Source: Chryseobacterium lacus
GTDB lineage: Bacteria > Bacteroidota > Bacteroidia > Flavobacteriales > Weeksellaceae
Reading direction: 5' to 3'
Assembly: GCF_003336205.1 (NCBI RefSeq)
Contig: NZ_QPIE01000002.1
Location: 186,001-250,000 of the forward strand
DNA length: 64,000 nt
Under the pieces are notes generated by a model, which made no database searches, was not told where the DNA came from, and worked only from the letters and a program-made list of their open reading frames with translations. Position 1 is the stretch's first letter, and each line of letters opens with the position of its first letter. This document shows positions 56,040 through 63,998 of this stretch, one piece after another. The position numbers and the translations under genes are program-made.

Positions 56040-56906
56040 ATGAAACTATATCCTCTACAATGCGGTAAATTCAAATTAGACGGCGGTGCCATGTTCGGAG
56101 TGGTGCCAAAATCTATTTGGGAAAGAACCAATCCCGCAGACGAAAAAAATCTTATTGAACTGGGAACGCGTGCTCTTCTGGTGGAAGACGGAAAAAAACT
56201 CATTCTGATCGATTGCGGATTAGGCAATAAACAGGATGAAAAATTCTTTGGCCATTATTCACTTTGGGGAGAGGATTCTCTAGAGAAAAATCTTTCCAAG
56301 TATGGTTTTGTAAAAGAAGATATTACCGATGTTTTCCTTACCCATCTTCATTTCGATCATTGCGGAGGAGCGGTGGAATGGAACGATGAAAGAAATGGCT
56401 ATCGTCCCGCATTCACCAATGCACAGTTCTGGACCAATGAAAATCACTGGCAATGGGCTACCGAACCTAATCCAAGAGAAAGAGCAAGTTTTTTGAAAGA
56501 AAATATTCTGCCAATGCAGGAAAGCGGACAGCTTAATTTTCTTCCACTTCCTGCAACCGGTAATTACGGTTTCGCTCCGGATTTGAAAATGGATGTCATT
56601 TTTGTAGACGGACATACCGAAAAACAAATGCTTCCTGTGTTGCAATATCAGGATAAAACCATTGTTTTCGCTGCCGATTTGATTCCTACCGCCGGCCACA
56701 TTCCGCTGGTGTATGTCATGGGATATGATACGCGGCCACTTTTGACAGTAGAGGAAAAAGATAAATTCCTGAGGCAATGCATTGACAATGAATATCTTTT
56801 ATTCTTCGAACACGATGCCCATCATGAACTTGCTAGCCTGAAAATGACGGAAAAGGGAGTGCGCCTGGACGAAACCTTTAGTTTTAATGAAGTATTTGGT
56901 TATTAA
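56040..56906 (+). CDS. MBL-fold metallo-hydrolase
   Basis: 288 residues. Metallo-beta-lactamase fold with metal site THLHFDHCGG (H-x-H-x-D-H), further ligands in VDGHTEKQM, FAADLIPTAGHIP and FFEHDAHHE. Resembles quorum-quenching lactonase-like and general hydrolases; the substrate is unknown. No signal peptide. Follows ruvB after 43 nt. Confidence 0.88.
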   Translation: MKLYPLQCGKFKLDGGAMFGVVPKSIWERTNPADEKNLIELGTRALLVEDGKKLILIDCGLGNKQDEKFFGHYSLWGEDSLEKNLSKYGFVKEDITDVFLTHLHFDHCGGAVEWNDERNGYRPAFTNAQFWTNENHWQWATEPNPRERASFLKENILPMQESGQLNFLPLPATGNYGFAPDLKMDVIFVDGHTEKQMLPVLQYQDKTIVFAADLIPTAGHIPLVYVMGYDTRPLLTVEEKDKFLRQCIDNEYLLFFEHDAHHELASLKMTEKGVRLDETFSFNEVFGY

Positions 56907-56974
56907 AAACTTCTTTACCTTTACCAATGAAAATTTTCCGAAATTTTGTAAATATTCATCTTCGTAAAAAATAT

Positions 56975-56982
56975 TATCTTTG
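56975..56982 (+). promoter_or_regulatory. -7 box of coaE
   Basis: TATCTTTG, exact match, 16 nt before the ATG at 56999. Confidence 0.5.
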
Positions 56983-56998
56983 AATTTATTTGAAAATT

Positions 56999-57637
56999 AT
57001 GGACACAACTGAGGGTGAGCCCCCACCGTCTGAACCCGAACCGAAGATTATCGGGCTTACCGGCGGCATAGGCTCCGGAAAAACTACTGCGGCACAGTTT
57101 ATAGAAGAATCAGGATTTCCTGTTTATTATTCAGACATCCGTGCCAAAGAAATTGTGAATGAAAATGAGGTTCTGAAGCAAAGCATTCAGGAACTATTAA
57201 GCCCAGAATCATATGACGCTGAAGGGCTGTATAACAGAAAAACAGTTGCTGAAAAAGTTTTTGGAAATCCGGTATTGCTTCAGCAATTGAACAGCCTTAT
57301 TCACCCTGCCGTCCGCGATGATTTTGAGTATTGGGTGCGTCGCCAGCATACTCCTTTCGTTTTTAAAGAAACCGCGTTACTTTTCGAACTTGGCTTAGAG
57401 AAAGAATCTTTTCGAACTATTTTGGTTACTGCCGAGGATAATCTTCGAATTAAACGGGTGATGGATCGCGACGGAAAAACTTATCGCGAGATAAAATCCG
57501 TTATGGAACAACAGATGCCGGAAAAAGACAAAATGAAAAGAGCCGACTTTATTATTCACAACAACAACGGGATAGAAACCCTGAAAAAGGAAATAGAACA
57601 AGTTCTGCAAGCTCTGAATGTGGTTGTAAAACAGTAA
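56999..57637 (+). CDS. coaE: Dephospho-CoA kinase
   Basis: 212 residues from the ATG at 56999; a TTG three codons earlier is the only alternative. Phosphorylates the 3'-OH of dephospho-CoA, last step of CoA synthesis. P-loop IIGLTGGIGSGKTTAA, PVYYSDIRAKEIV, LIHPAVR, ALLFELGLEKESFRTILVTA and RMDRD-type lid region VMDRDGKTYREI. A 13-residue Pro/Glu-rich extension precedes the P-loop, which is unusual. Confidence 0.95.
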   Translation: MDTTEGEPPPSEPEPKIIGLTGGIGSGKTTAAQFIEESGFPVYYSDIRAKEIVNENEVLKQSIQELLSPESYDAEGLYNRKTVAEKVFGNPVLLQQLNSLIHPAVRDDFEYWVRRQHTPFVFKETALLFELGLEKESFRTILVTAEDNLRIKRVMDRDGKTYREIKSVMEQQMPEKDKMKRADFIIHNNNGIETLKKEIEQVLQALNVVVKQ

Positions 57638-57652
57638 GTTACTCTACATAGC

Positions 57653-57680
57653 AAAAAAAATCCGACGGCATTCCGTCGGA
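57653..57680 (-). terminator. Terminator of ssrA (and coaE in the other direction)
   Basis: TCCGACGG / CCGTCGGA stem (8 bp, 4-nt loop) followed by eight T on the minus strand. Confidence 0.85.
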
Positions 57681-57693
57681 TTATCTTTATTAG

Positions 57694-58091
57694 TGGAGCT
57701 GGAGAGATTCGAACTCTCGTCCAAACAAGCAATACGCAAGCTTTCTACATGCTTATTCTGCTATTGATTTTCGACTGTAAACAGAGAGCAAACACCCAAT
57801 TTACAGCTTATCTTCTGAAGTTTTCGTTCCGGAACCGAAGTTTTCCCGGACTTATTTTCGCTTTTTCTATGCCCCGGACTCAGACGCTGCGAAACAGAGC
57901 TTCTGCGGGACATCTTGTTTCCTTACTATACTTCGGGAAAAACGCTTATCCTACTATGATTCAGATTAAGCAGCAAGAGCATACTCTTGGTTGCCAGTTA
58001 AAAATGTGCAGCAAGGGATTTAAGAGATCGCGCTGCGGTTCTCTGCATGCTTACTTACCCATTGGTCTTGCTGTCGAAACCGGTCAGCCCC
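57694..58091 (-). ncRNA. ssrA: Transfer-messenger RNA
   Basis: About 398 nt. The 5' end GGGGCTGACCG with GTTTCGACAG (58072-58091) and the 3' end with GTTCGAATCTC and CAGCTCC form the tRNA-like acceptor (7 bp with one G-U). The 3' CCA is not encoded: the discriminator A is followed by CTA. The tag frame (57966-57995) reads GNQEYALAA then TAA, so the peptide added is A-GNQEYALAA, ending in the ALAA degron. Works with SmpB (38249-38707) to free stalled ribosomes. Confidence 0.96.
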
Positions 58092-58105
58092 AATTTGTAA
58101 GTTTG

Positions 58106-58113
58106 CAAAGATA
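58106..58113 (-). promoter_or_regulatory. -7 box of ssrA
   Basis: TATCTTTG on the minus strand, 14 nt before the mature 5' end, consistent with a short precursor trimmed by RNase P. Confidence 0.6.
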
Positions 58114-58183
58114 TGAAAAAATATCCTAATTTCTTTCTCTGCAAAAATGACATTCAGTGCCTCCCCTAATTTGTTGCAAATTA

Positions 58184-61100
58184 TCACTCTCTGTTTTTCA
58201 CAAGAATCCAGCCTTTCCGTATGATTGTTTTTTTCGAAATGGGATCTATCCATGTTACCTGATACCAATAGGTTCCGGTACTTACCTGAGCATTGGCATA
58301 CATTCCACCCCAGATAGTTCTGGCAGGAGCGGAACGGAAAACTTCTTTTCCATACCGGTCGTAAATGGTTGCGGTGAAATCTTTGTATTTGCTGGCAGCT
58401 GTGAAATCAACATAATCATTCACACCGTCACCATTTGGCGTGATGGCATTAGGAACAAAAAATGTAAGATATTCCACCGTCGCATAGCAATTCACTCCTT
58501 TATAACGAACCGAAACATAATACGTCGTATTGCCAAGGATATTTCCAAAAACATTTGAACTTTGCCAGTTTATTCCATTATCTATAGAATACTCCATTTC
58601 TGCCGTTACATCTTTAACATTTATCGTTAATCCGTTTCCTTCGTAGATAATTTCATCAATTTCAGGAATGGGAGTATAAGTAGCTTCTGCTGTCAACTGT
58701 ACGGAACACACTCCATTGCTGATAGTGACTGTGTATGTACCTGCTGTATCCACTTGTAAAGTCTGTGAAGTTTCGCCCGTATTCCAAAGATAGGTATATC
58801 CAGGTCCTGCTCCCGCATCAAACGTACCGCTGTCGCCTTTACAAAATTGAATATCCTGAAGCGTAGAAACTATTGCTGGAACAACATTAATGGTAACAGA
58901 AGCCGTAGTTCCTTCACAACCATTTGCTCCTACCCCACTCACGCTATATGTTGTAGTAACCGAAGGTGATACCGTCTGGGTATTTCCTGAGCCAGTGAGC
59001 CCCACCCAAGTATATGTTTGTGCCCCGGAAGCTGTTAAAACTACGGATTCACCCTGACAAATAGTGAGACTGCCTGCCGTCAATCCAATTACAGGCGGTT
59101 GATTATTTTCAATAACTGTTACTGTCTGCTGTTGAGAACAAGAGTTCCCGAAAGTATTGGTAATCGTAAGCGTATAATTACCTCCCTGATTCACAACGGG
59201 AGTCAAAGTATTCGCTCCGGACACAATATTTCCTCCTCCAGAAGCTGTCCAAAGTATATTGACCTGTCCTTGTGAAAAAGTGGAAGCAGAGGCATTCAAA
59301 GTTACGGAAGTATTGATACAGGTAATTTGTGCGGGTTGCGCAATCACAATATTAATCGGCGCATCCATCGTAACAGTGGCAGAAGCAGTGTATTGACATC
59401 CTGCCGGTGTTGTAACCGTTACGGAATAAGTTCCGGCTGCATTCACCGAAGTTGTTTGTGCATTGGAACCGTTAGACCATGCAAATGTATATCCTGTTCC
59501 GGTAACAACAGCGGTAAGCGTTGTTGATGATCCTTGACAAATAACTGTGTTTCCGTTAATAGACAAATTAGGATTGTTATTTTGAGCAATATTTACCGAA
59601 ACTGAGGGACTGACGCAGTTACCATTAGAAACGGTCAATGAATAATTTCCCGGCGTTGTGACAGTGATGCTTTGCGTTGTTTCTCCAGTAGACCAAAGGT
59701 TTCCAGTTGCATAATTGGAAGTCAGAATAACAGGATCTGTTCCACAAATAGCGGGTGCAGATTGTGTAATAACCGGCGCAGGAGTTGATGTTACTATTAG
59801 TTGCAATTCTGCGATCTGGAAGCAATTTCCATTGCTCACCCGGACATAAATTATGGTATTCCCGGAGTTATAAGTTGCCGGAGTGGTAATATTATTTGTA
59901 TTTCCTGCATTGGCATCTGCAAGGTTGGTATAATAGGTAAAAGTAACACCCGGAGTTGTACTGATATTTGGCTCTGCCGAGGTAAGGTCGAACGTAAAAG
60001 TATTCGTTACGGAACATTCATTCATCAAATAATTCTGCACGGCAGGAACCGGATTTTCTGTAACGATAGCAGATTGCTGAAACTGACATCCCGCTGGCGT
60101 TGTTACAGTCACGGTATAAGTCCCCGGTGCTGTTACGGTTATTTGCGAGCCCGCAACACCATTAGACCATAAAAATGTATTTCCGGTTCCGCCTGCTGTG
60201 GCTGTGAGGATGGTAGAATCTCCAGCACAGAAGGACATATTCCCGCTAATTTGAAGATTCGGGTCTGCACTTCCGGTAATGGTAATGGTGGCGGAAACAC
60301 TGGCGCACAAACCAACGGTATTGGTAAGTGCATAAACTCCAGGAGTTGTAACATTGATCGATTGGGTCGTTTCTCCGGTAGACCATAAGTTTCCATTGGT
60401 GTAATTAGAAGTGAGCGTAATGCTTCCTGTTCCACAAATCACTGTTCCGGATGCGGTAATCACCGGTGTTGCAGGCTGAGCTTCCACCGTAAGCTGCAGT
60501 TCGGCAATATCGCTACACTGCGTACCGATTACTCTTACAAAAAGAGTAGTATTTCCAGAAACGTACGCTGTTGGATTAGTAATAAAATTATTGTTTCCCG
60601 CAGTCGCATCTGCCAGATTGGTATAATATCGAAAAGTAACACCCGGAGTTGTACTGATGGAATTTTGTGCTGAAGTAAGATTAAAAGTGGCTGTATTGCT
60701 GGCTGAACAGACGCTCAAAGAAGCATCTAAAGCCTGAGGAAATGGCAATGTCGTTACTGTAATTGAAGCATTTCCCGGGCAAGTTGTATTGGGAACATGC
60801 ACTTCGACAGAATAAACTCCAGGCTGGCTAACCGTGTAAGAAACACTGGTAGCTCCGGGGATAAGATTATTATTGAAAAACCACTGATACGTAGCACCTG
60901 GAACTGCAACAGAAGCGTTGAGCGTTTGCGAACTTCCCTCACAAATGCTGATGCTGGAAGGTAAATTATTTCCGGAAGGATCAGTCAATTGTACGCCGAT
61001 ATTGAAAGAACCTGCCTGAAGAAATACGCCGGTATCAAACTGCCTGTCCGTGTAATCTGCCAACACCATTTTGAAACGGTAGGTTTCTCCAGGAACTACT

Positions 61101-61870
61101 GTCGCTGTCGCTGTTAGGGGAATCGTTCGGCCTGCGAAATTCGTTTCTATGTTGGTCGAATTATATCCTCCGAAATACTGCTGATTGATCGCAGGACAGG
61201 ATGGGGAGACATACGGATGAATATTGGTTACTCTTACCGGTGTTCCATTCGGCAAAACAGCAATATTGGTATAGGTAGGATCAGTTACTTTTTTTAACAG
61301 CAATGCAAAACCATCACTGAAATCACACTGATAATTCCCGTCATATTCTTCTGAAGCAAAAATATAATTGAATTTTATCTCACTGGTGACCGGAGTAAAA
61401 TCAAACTGGATATAAGTAGCATCAAATAGTTCGCTATTCGCCACGCCTAATGCGTTTGCCAAATCAAGATCACCTGCCGTTGATAAATTTCCAGAAAGAT
61501 TAGGAATAAAGGAATTTCCCGCAGTATTTGCCGGGCCTGTCATAAGTACTACTCCATCGTTAAAGGGAAAATTGGTAGTCCCCTTATTAAAATAACCCCA
61601 TGAGCGATTGGTATTGGTTGCCGTAAGATTAGGAGAAACAATTACATTTGTTACATTCGCTGTACAATTTGAACCACCGGTAATCAAAACATTTTTTATC
61701 AAATCCTGAATACTATAGGCACTCTGAGGATATGCTGGCGTATTAACATTAATAAAAGCTCCTGCTTTCATCGTGGCTGCTGTTGCAACTTTAGGCTTAT
61801 TTTGAGTTCTTTGCGCCACAACAAATGAGCAGAAAAAGAAAAACAAAATCAGTACTATTGTTTTTTTCAT
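58184..61870 (-). CDS. Large secreted multi-Ig protein with T9SS type B sorting domain
   Basis: 1,228 residues. Signal peptide (MKKTIVLILFFFFCSFVVAQ), then a choice-of-anchor-L-type domain (~40-290: GGSNCTANVTNVIV, FNYIFASEEYDG, DGFALLLKK). About nine Ig/PKD-like modules follow (~300-1110), with recurring SICEGSSQTL, LWSTGETTQ and GTYTVTVTTPAGCQ units. The C-terminal ~90 residues (FFVPNAITPNGDGVNDYVDF, YDRYGKEVFRS, GTYWYQVTW, RKGWILVKN) are the type B 'gliding motility-associated' T9SS sorting domain. A 231-residue block inside is tandemly duplicated. Probably a surface adhesin. Confidence 0.93.
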   Translation of the reverse strand: MKKTIVLILFFFFCSFVVAQRTQNKPKVATAATMKAGAFINVNTPAYPQSAYSIQDLIKNVLITGGSNCTANVTNVIVSPNLTATNTNRSWGYFNKGTTNFPFNDGVVLMTGPANTAGNSFIPNLSGNLSTAGDLDLANALGVANSELFDATYIQFDFTPVTSEIKFNYIFASEEYDGNYQCDFSDGFALLLKKVTDPTYTNIAVLPNGTPVRVTNIHPYVSPSCPAINQQYFGGYNSTNIETNFAGRTIPLTATATVVPGETYRFKMVLADYTDRQFDTGVFLQAGSFNIGVQLTDPSGNNLPSSISICEGSSQTLNASVAVPGATYQWFFNNNLIPGATSVSYTVSQPGVYSVEVHVPNTTCPGNASITVTTLPFPQALDASLSVCSASNTATFNLTSAQNSISTTPGVTFRYYTNLADATAGNNNFITNPTAYVSGNTTLFVRVIGTQCSDIAELQLTVEAQPATPVITASGTVICGTGSITLTSNYTNGNLWSTGETTQSINVTTPGVYALTNTVGLCASVSATITITGSADPNLQISGNMSFCAGDSTILTATAGGTGNTFLWSNGVAGSQITVTAPGTYTVTVTTPAGCQFQQSAIVTENPVPAVQNYLMNECSVTNTFTFDLTSAEPNISTTPGVTFTYYTNLADANAGNTNNITTPATYNSGNTIIYVRVSNGNCFQIAELQLIVTSTPAPVITQSAPAICGTDPVILTSNYATGNLWSTGETTQSITVTTPGNYSLTVSNGNCVSPSVSVNIAQNNNPNLSINGNTVICQGSSTTLTAVVTGTGYTFAWSNGSNAQTTSVNAAGTYSVTVTTPAGCQYTASATVTMDAPINIVIAQPAQITCINTSVTLNASASTFSQGQVNILWTASGGGNIVSGANTLTPVVNQGGNYTLTITNTFGNSCSQQQTVTVIENNQPPVIGLTAGSLTICQGESVVLTASGAQTYTWVGLTGSGNTQTVSPSVTTTYSVSGVGANGCEGTTASVTINVVPAIVSTLQDIQFCKGDSGTFDAGAGPGYTYLWNTGETSQTLQVDTAGTYTVTISNGVCSVQLTAEATYTPIPEIDEIIYEGNGLTINVKDVTAEMEYSIDNGINWQSSNVFGNILGNTTYYVSVRYKGVNCYATVEYLTFFVPNAITPNGDGVNDYVDFTAASKYKDFTATIYDRYGKEVFRSAPARTIWGGMYANAQVSTGTYWYQVTWIDPISKKTIIRKGWILVKNRE
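59357..60740 (-). repeat. Tandem internal duplication within the type B T9SS protein (2 x ~693 bp)
   Basis: The phrase AAGTAACACCCGGAGTTGTA ends at equivalent points 693 bp apart (59947 and 60640, plus-strand ends of AAGTAAC). Protein copies share SISTTPGVTF / NISTTPGVTF, YYTNLADA.AGN, NLWSTGETTQSI and VTTPAGCQ. The offset equals 231 codons. Confidence 0.8.
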
Positions 61871-62020
61871 TATATCAATTTATTAGGAATCATTATGTAT
61901 AATACTGACTTGGAGACTATTATCCGTATCCCTATTATCACTATGTTCCTTGTTTTTCAAAAATTAAAAGTGGTTAAAAATAGTAATTATTTTTTTATAG
62001 CTCCTTACAAGATTTTAATA

Positions 62021-62052
62021 TTTGGTGGCTTCAAAAAAAAATTTTACTTTTG
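62021..62052 (+). promoter_or_regulatory. rpsU promoter
   Basis: -33 TTTG (62021-62024), 20-nt spacer, -7 TACTTTTG (62045-62052). Predicted start near 62056, leaving a leader of about 20 nt. Confidence 0.7.
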
Positions 62053-62058
62053 CAAACC

Positions 62059-62070
62059 AAAATGAGATGT
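62059..62070 (+). promoter_or_regulatory. Extended lineage-specific Shine-Dalgarno of rpsU
   Basis: AAAATGAGATGT is the exact complement of ACATCTCATTTT, which I recall as the 16S rRNA 3' tail in Chryseobacterium/Elizabethkingia-type bacteria (in place of CACCTCCTTT). Core TGAGA is 8 nt from the ATG, correct SD spacing. Flavobacteriales rpsU is known to carry an exceptionally strong SD for autoregulation by ribosomes lacking bS21. The 16S gene is not in the window, so the match rests on memory. Confidence 0.7.
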
Positions 62071-62075
62071 AATAT

Positions 62076-62273
62076 ATGTTAATAATTCCAGTAAAAGACG
62101 GAGAGTCTATCGACAGAGCCCTCAAAAAGTACAAAAGAAAATTCGACAAAACAGGCGTAATACGCAAGTTAAGATCGAGACAGCAGTTTATAAAACCTTC
62201 TGTTATCAAAAGACAGAAGATTCAAAAAGCCGCTCATAAGCAAAGAGAGGCCAGCTTAGAAGAGCAGTCGTAA
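62076..62273 (+). CDS. rpsU: 30S ribosomal protein bS21
   Basis: 65 residues, normal length. Begins MLIIPVKDGESIDRALKKYKRKFDKTGVIRKLRSRQQFIKPS, typical of bS21, with a basic helical tail KRQKIQKAAHKQREAS. In Bacteroidia bS21 helps hold the 16S 3' tail away from mRNA. Translation is probably self-limited through the leader SD at 62059-62070. A terminator follows at 62296. Confidence 0.97.
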   Translation: MLIIPVKDGESIDRALKKYKRKFDKTGVIRKLRSRQQFIKPSVIKRQKIQKAAHKQREASLEEQS

Positions 62274-62295
62274 GATTTCCTTACACACATACCAT

Positions 62296-62335
62296 ATCAC
62301 TTTCCGAATCGTTATATTTGGAAAGTGATTTTTTA
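62296..62335 (+). terminator. rpsU terminator, loop carrying the xerC promoter
   Basis: Stem ATCACTTTCC (62296-62305) / GGAAAGTGAT (62320-62329), 14-nt loop, followed by TTTTTA. Confidence 0.82.
62313..62320 (+). promoter_or_regulatory. -7 box of xerC inside the rpsU terminator
   Basis: TATATTTG, exact match, ending at the first base of the descending terminator arm; 24 nt before the xerC ATG. Confidence 0.5.
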
Positions 62336-62344
62336 TTTCTACCC

Positions 62345-63217
62345 ATGACTGAAAAATTCATAGAACATATCATCGTAGAAAAACGCTATTCCGCACACAC
62401 CATCACCAGCTACCGCAAAGACCTGGCGGATTTTCTGCACTTTTATTTAGAGACAGAAGGTTCAGAAAATTATCTTCAGGCCGATAAAAAAATCATCAGA
62501 AACTTCATCGCTTATCTCGGAGAAAAGAAACTAGCGAAAAGAACCATTAACCGCAAACTTTCCACCCTCCGAAGTTTTTACCTTTTTCTTTTAAAAATAG
62601 GTGAAATCAAAGCCACGCCGATGGAAAACATCTCAACCTTAAAATATTATCCCGAAATTCAAATCCCTTTTTCCCGGGATGAAATGGCAAATCTACAGAT
62701 GCTTTTATCTGATTCTGAACAATTTTTTGAAATGCTCATCATCGAAACGCTGTACCAGACCGGAATGCGGAAAGCCGAACTGTGCAATCTCCTTTATCAG
62801 GATGTGAATTTGAAAGGAAATGAAATGAAAGTGACCGGAAAAGGCAACAAGCAAAGAATCATCCCTTTCTCCGATGAACTGAAGCAGCAACTGGAGTTTT
62901 ACGCAGTCCAAAGAAAACCATTGAAAGACAACGAAAAATGGTTTTTCCTCCATCCCAAAGGCAAAAAACTGGGAGAAAAATTTGTCTATTCCATCGTAAA
63001 CAAGTACCTTAGTCTTGTCACTTCAAAGAAGAAAAAGAGTCCCCATATTTTAAGGCACAGTTTTGCTACTCACGTCTTAGAAAATGGGGCTGAAATTTCT
63101 AAAGTAAAAAAAATAATGGGCCATTCGTCCTTGGCATCCACACAAATGTACACGCATGCCAATATTGAAAAGTTGAAAAAAGTATTCGGCGAGGCTCACC
63201 CCAGAGCAAAGAAATAA
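62345..63217 (+). CDS. xerC: Tyrosine recombinase XerC-like
   Basis: 290 residues from the ATG at 62345 (MTEKFIEHIIVEKRYSAHTITSY); a TTG nine codons earlier lies within the promoter/terminator. N-terminal SAM-like DNA-binding domain (~1-85), then the catalytic domain with Arg in TGMRKAEL, H-x-x-R in SPHILRHSFATH, His in IMGHSSLASTQ and nucleophile Tyr in MYTHANIEKL. Presumed chromosome-dimer resolvase acting at dif; housekeeping context rather than a mobile element. Confidence 0.92.
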   Translation: MTEKFIEHIIVEKRYSAHTITSYRKDLADFLHFYLETEGSENYLQADKKIIRNFIAYLGEKKLAKRTINRKLSTLRSFYLFLLKIGEIKATPMENISTLKYYPEIQIPFSRDEMANLQMLLSDSEQFFEMLIIETLYQTGMRKAELCNLLYQDVNLKGNEMKVTGKGNKQRIIPFSDELKQQLEFYAVQRKPLKDNEKWFFLHPKGKKLGEKFVYSIVNKYLSLVTSKKKKSPHILRHSFATHVLENGAEISKVKKIMGHSSLASTQMYTHANIEKLKKVFGEAHPRAKK

Positions 63218-63268
63218 ACGAAGGTGCAACAGGCACAAATTTTTAACCTTTAATTAAATAATGCAGTT

Positions 63269-63559
63269 ATGAAAATCACAGTACAATCCCTTGGAGTTAC
63301 TCCTCATGCGCCACTGGAAGAACATCTGAACAAAAAAATATCGAAACTCTCCACTTTTTACGATAAAATTTTGGAATGCCAGGTAGTCCTGAGAGTGGAA
63401 AATACCAACGAGAAGGAAAATAAAACTGCCGAGATAAGATTAGTAGTTCCCGGAGATGATATTATAGTAAAAAAGACTTCTGAGAGTTTTGAAGAAAGCG
63501 TGGATCAATGCGTGGAAGCCGCTAAGAGGTTGCTAATCAAGAAAAAGGAAACCGCTTGA
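63269..63559 (+). CDS. hpf: Ribosome hibernation-promoting factor (short HPF)
   Basis: 96 residues. Begins MKITVQSLGVTPHAPLEEHLNKKISKLSTFYDKILECQVVLRVEN, the beta-alpha-beta fold of HPF/RaiA; basic C-terminus. Short type without the dimerising tail found in long HPF. Binds the decoding centre of inactive ribosomes in stationary phase. Fits the ribosome-related cluster rpsU-xerC-hpf-tRNAs. Confidence 0.95.
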   Translation: MKITVQSLGVTPHAPLEEHLNKKISKLSTFYDKILECQVVLRVENTNEKENKTAEIRLVVPGDDIIVKKTSESFEESVDQCVEAAKRLLIKKKETA

Positions 63560-63588
63560 TTTTTTTTCTAAAAAAATACTAAAGTAAA

Positions 63589-63621
63589 TTTGTAGATTTC
63601 AAAAAAACAATCATATATTTG
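63589..63621 (+). promoter_or_regulatory. Promoter of the tRNA-Thr/Tyr operon
   Basis: -33 TTTG (63589-63592), 21-nt spacer, -7 TATATTTG (63614-63621); leader ~38 nt to the mature tRNA-Thr. Confidence 0.65.
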
Positions 63622-63662
63622 CACTCGCAAAAAGAGATCAGCGTTCTTTTGAAATCTATTTT

Positions 63663-63736
63663 GCCTCCTTAGCTCAGTTGGCCAGAGCACGTGATTTGTA
63701 ATCTCGGGGTCGTGGGTTCGAATCCCTCAGGAGGCT
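63663..63736 (+). tRNA. tRNA-Thr (TGT)
   Basis: 74 nt cloverleaf: acceptor GCCTCCT / AGGAGGC, anticodon loop TTTGTAA with anticodon TGT, T-loop GGTTCGAATCC. Discriminator T; CCA is not encoded. Confidence 0.96.
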
Positions 63737-63759
63737 CTTGCAACATTTATCTTAAAATT

Positions 63760-63840
63760 GGGGAGATTCCAGAGCGGTCAAATGGGACTGACTGTAACTC
63801 AGTTGCTTCGGCTTCGCAGGTTCGAATCCTGCTCTCCCCA
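63760..63840 (+). tRNA. tRNA-Tyr (GTA)
   Basis: 81 nt. Acceptor GGGGAGA / TCTCCCC, anticodon GTA in loop CTGTAAC, long variable arm as expected for Tyr, T-loop GGTTCGAATCC. CCA not encoded: discriminator A is followed by CATT. Confidence 0.96.
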
Positions 63841-63859
63841 CATTTTTTGATAAAAAACT

Positions 63860-63890
63860 TTTGCAGATTTCAGAAATTAAATTAAATTTG
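63860..63890 (+). promoter_or_regulatory. Promoter of the tRNA-Gly (tuf) operon
   Basis: -33 TTTG (63860-63863), 19-nt spacer, -7 TAAATTTG (63883-63890): optimal spacing. Suggests tRNA-Gly starts a new transcription unit. Confidence 0.65.
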
Positions 63891-63925
63891 CACACCGTTT
63901 ACCAACAGATTTGTAAACACAAATT

Positions 63926-63998
63926 GCGGAAGTAGCTCAGTTGGTAGAGCGTCAGCCTTCCAAGCTGAATGTCGCGAGTTCGACCCTCGTCTTCCGCT
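63926..63998 (+). tRNA. tRNA-Gly (TCC)
   Basis: 73 nt. Acceptor GCGGAAG / CTTCCGC, anticodon TCC in loop CTTCCAA, T-loop GAGTTCGACCCTC. In flavobacteria this tRNA usually precedes tuf-secE-nusG, which would lie beyond the right edge. Confidence 0.95.

Noticed and set aside
57749-58129. Open frames over 57.7-58.3 kb
   Set aside because: They lie on the tmRNA gene, whose tRNA-like ends and tag frame are clear.
62318-62344. TTG start for xerC
   Set aside because: Falls inside the rpsU terminator and xerC promoter; the ATG at 62345 matches the family.
62345-63217. Tyrosine recombinase as evidence of an integrated mobile element
   Set aside because: Located in the conserved rpsU-xerC-hpf-tRNA housekeeping cluster, with no attachment repeats or cargo genes.
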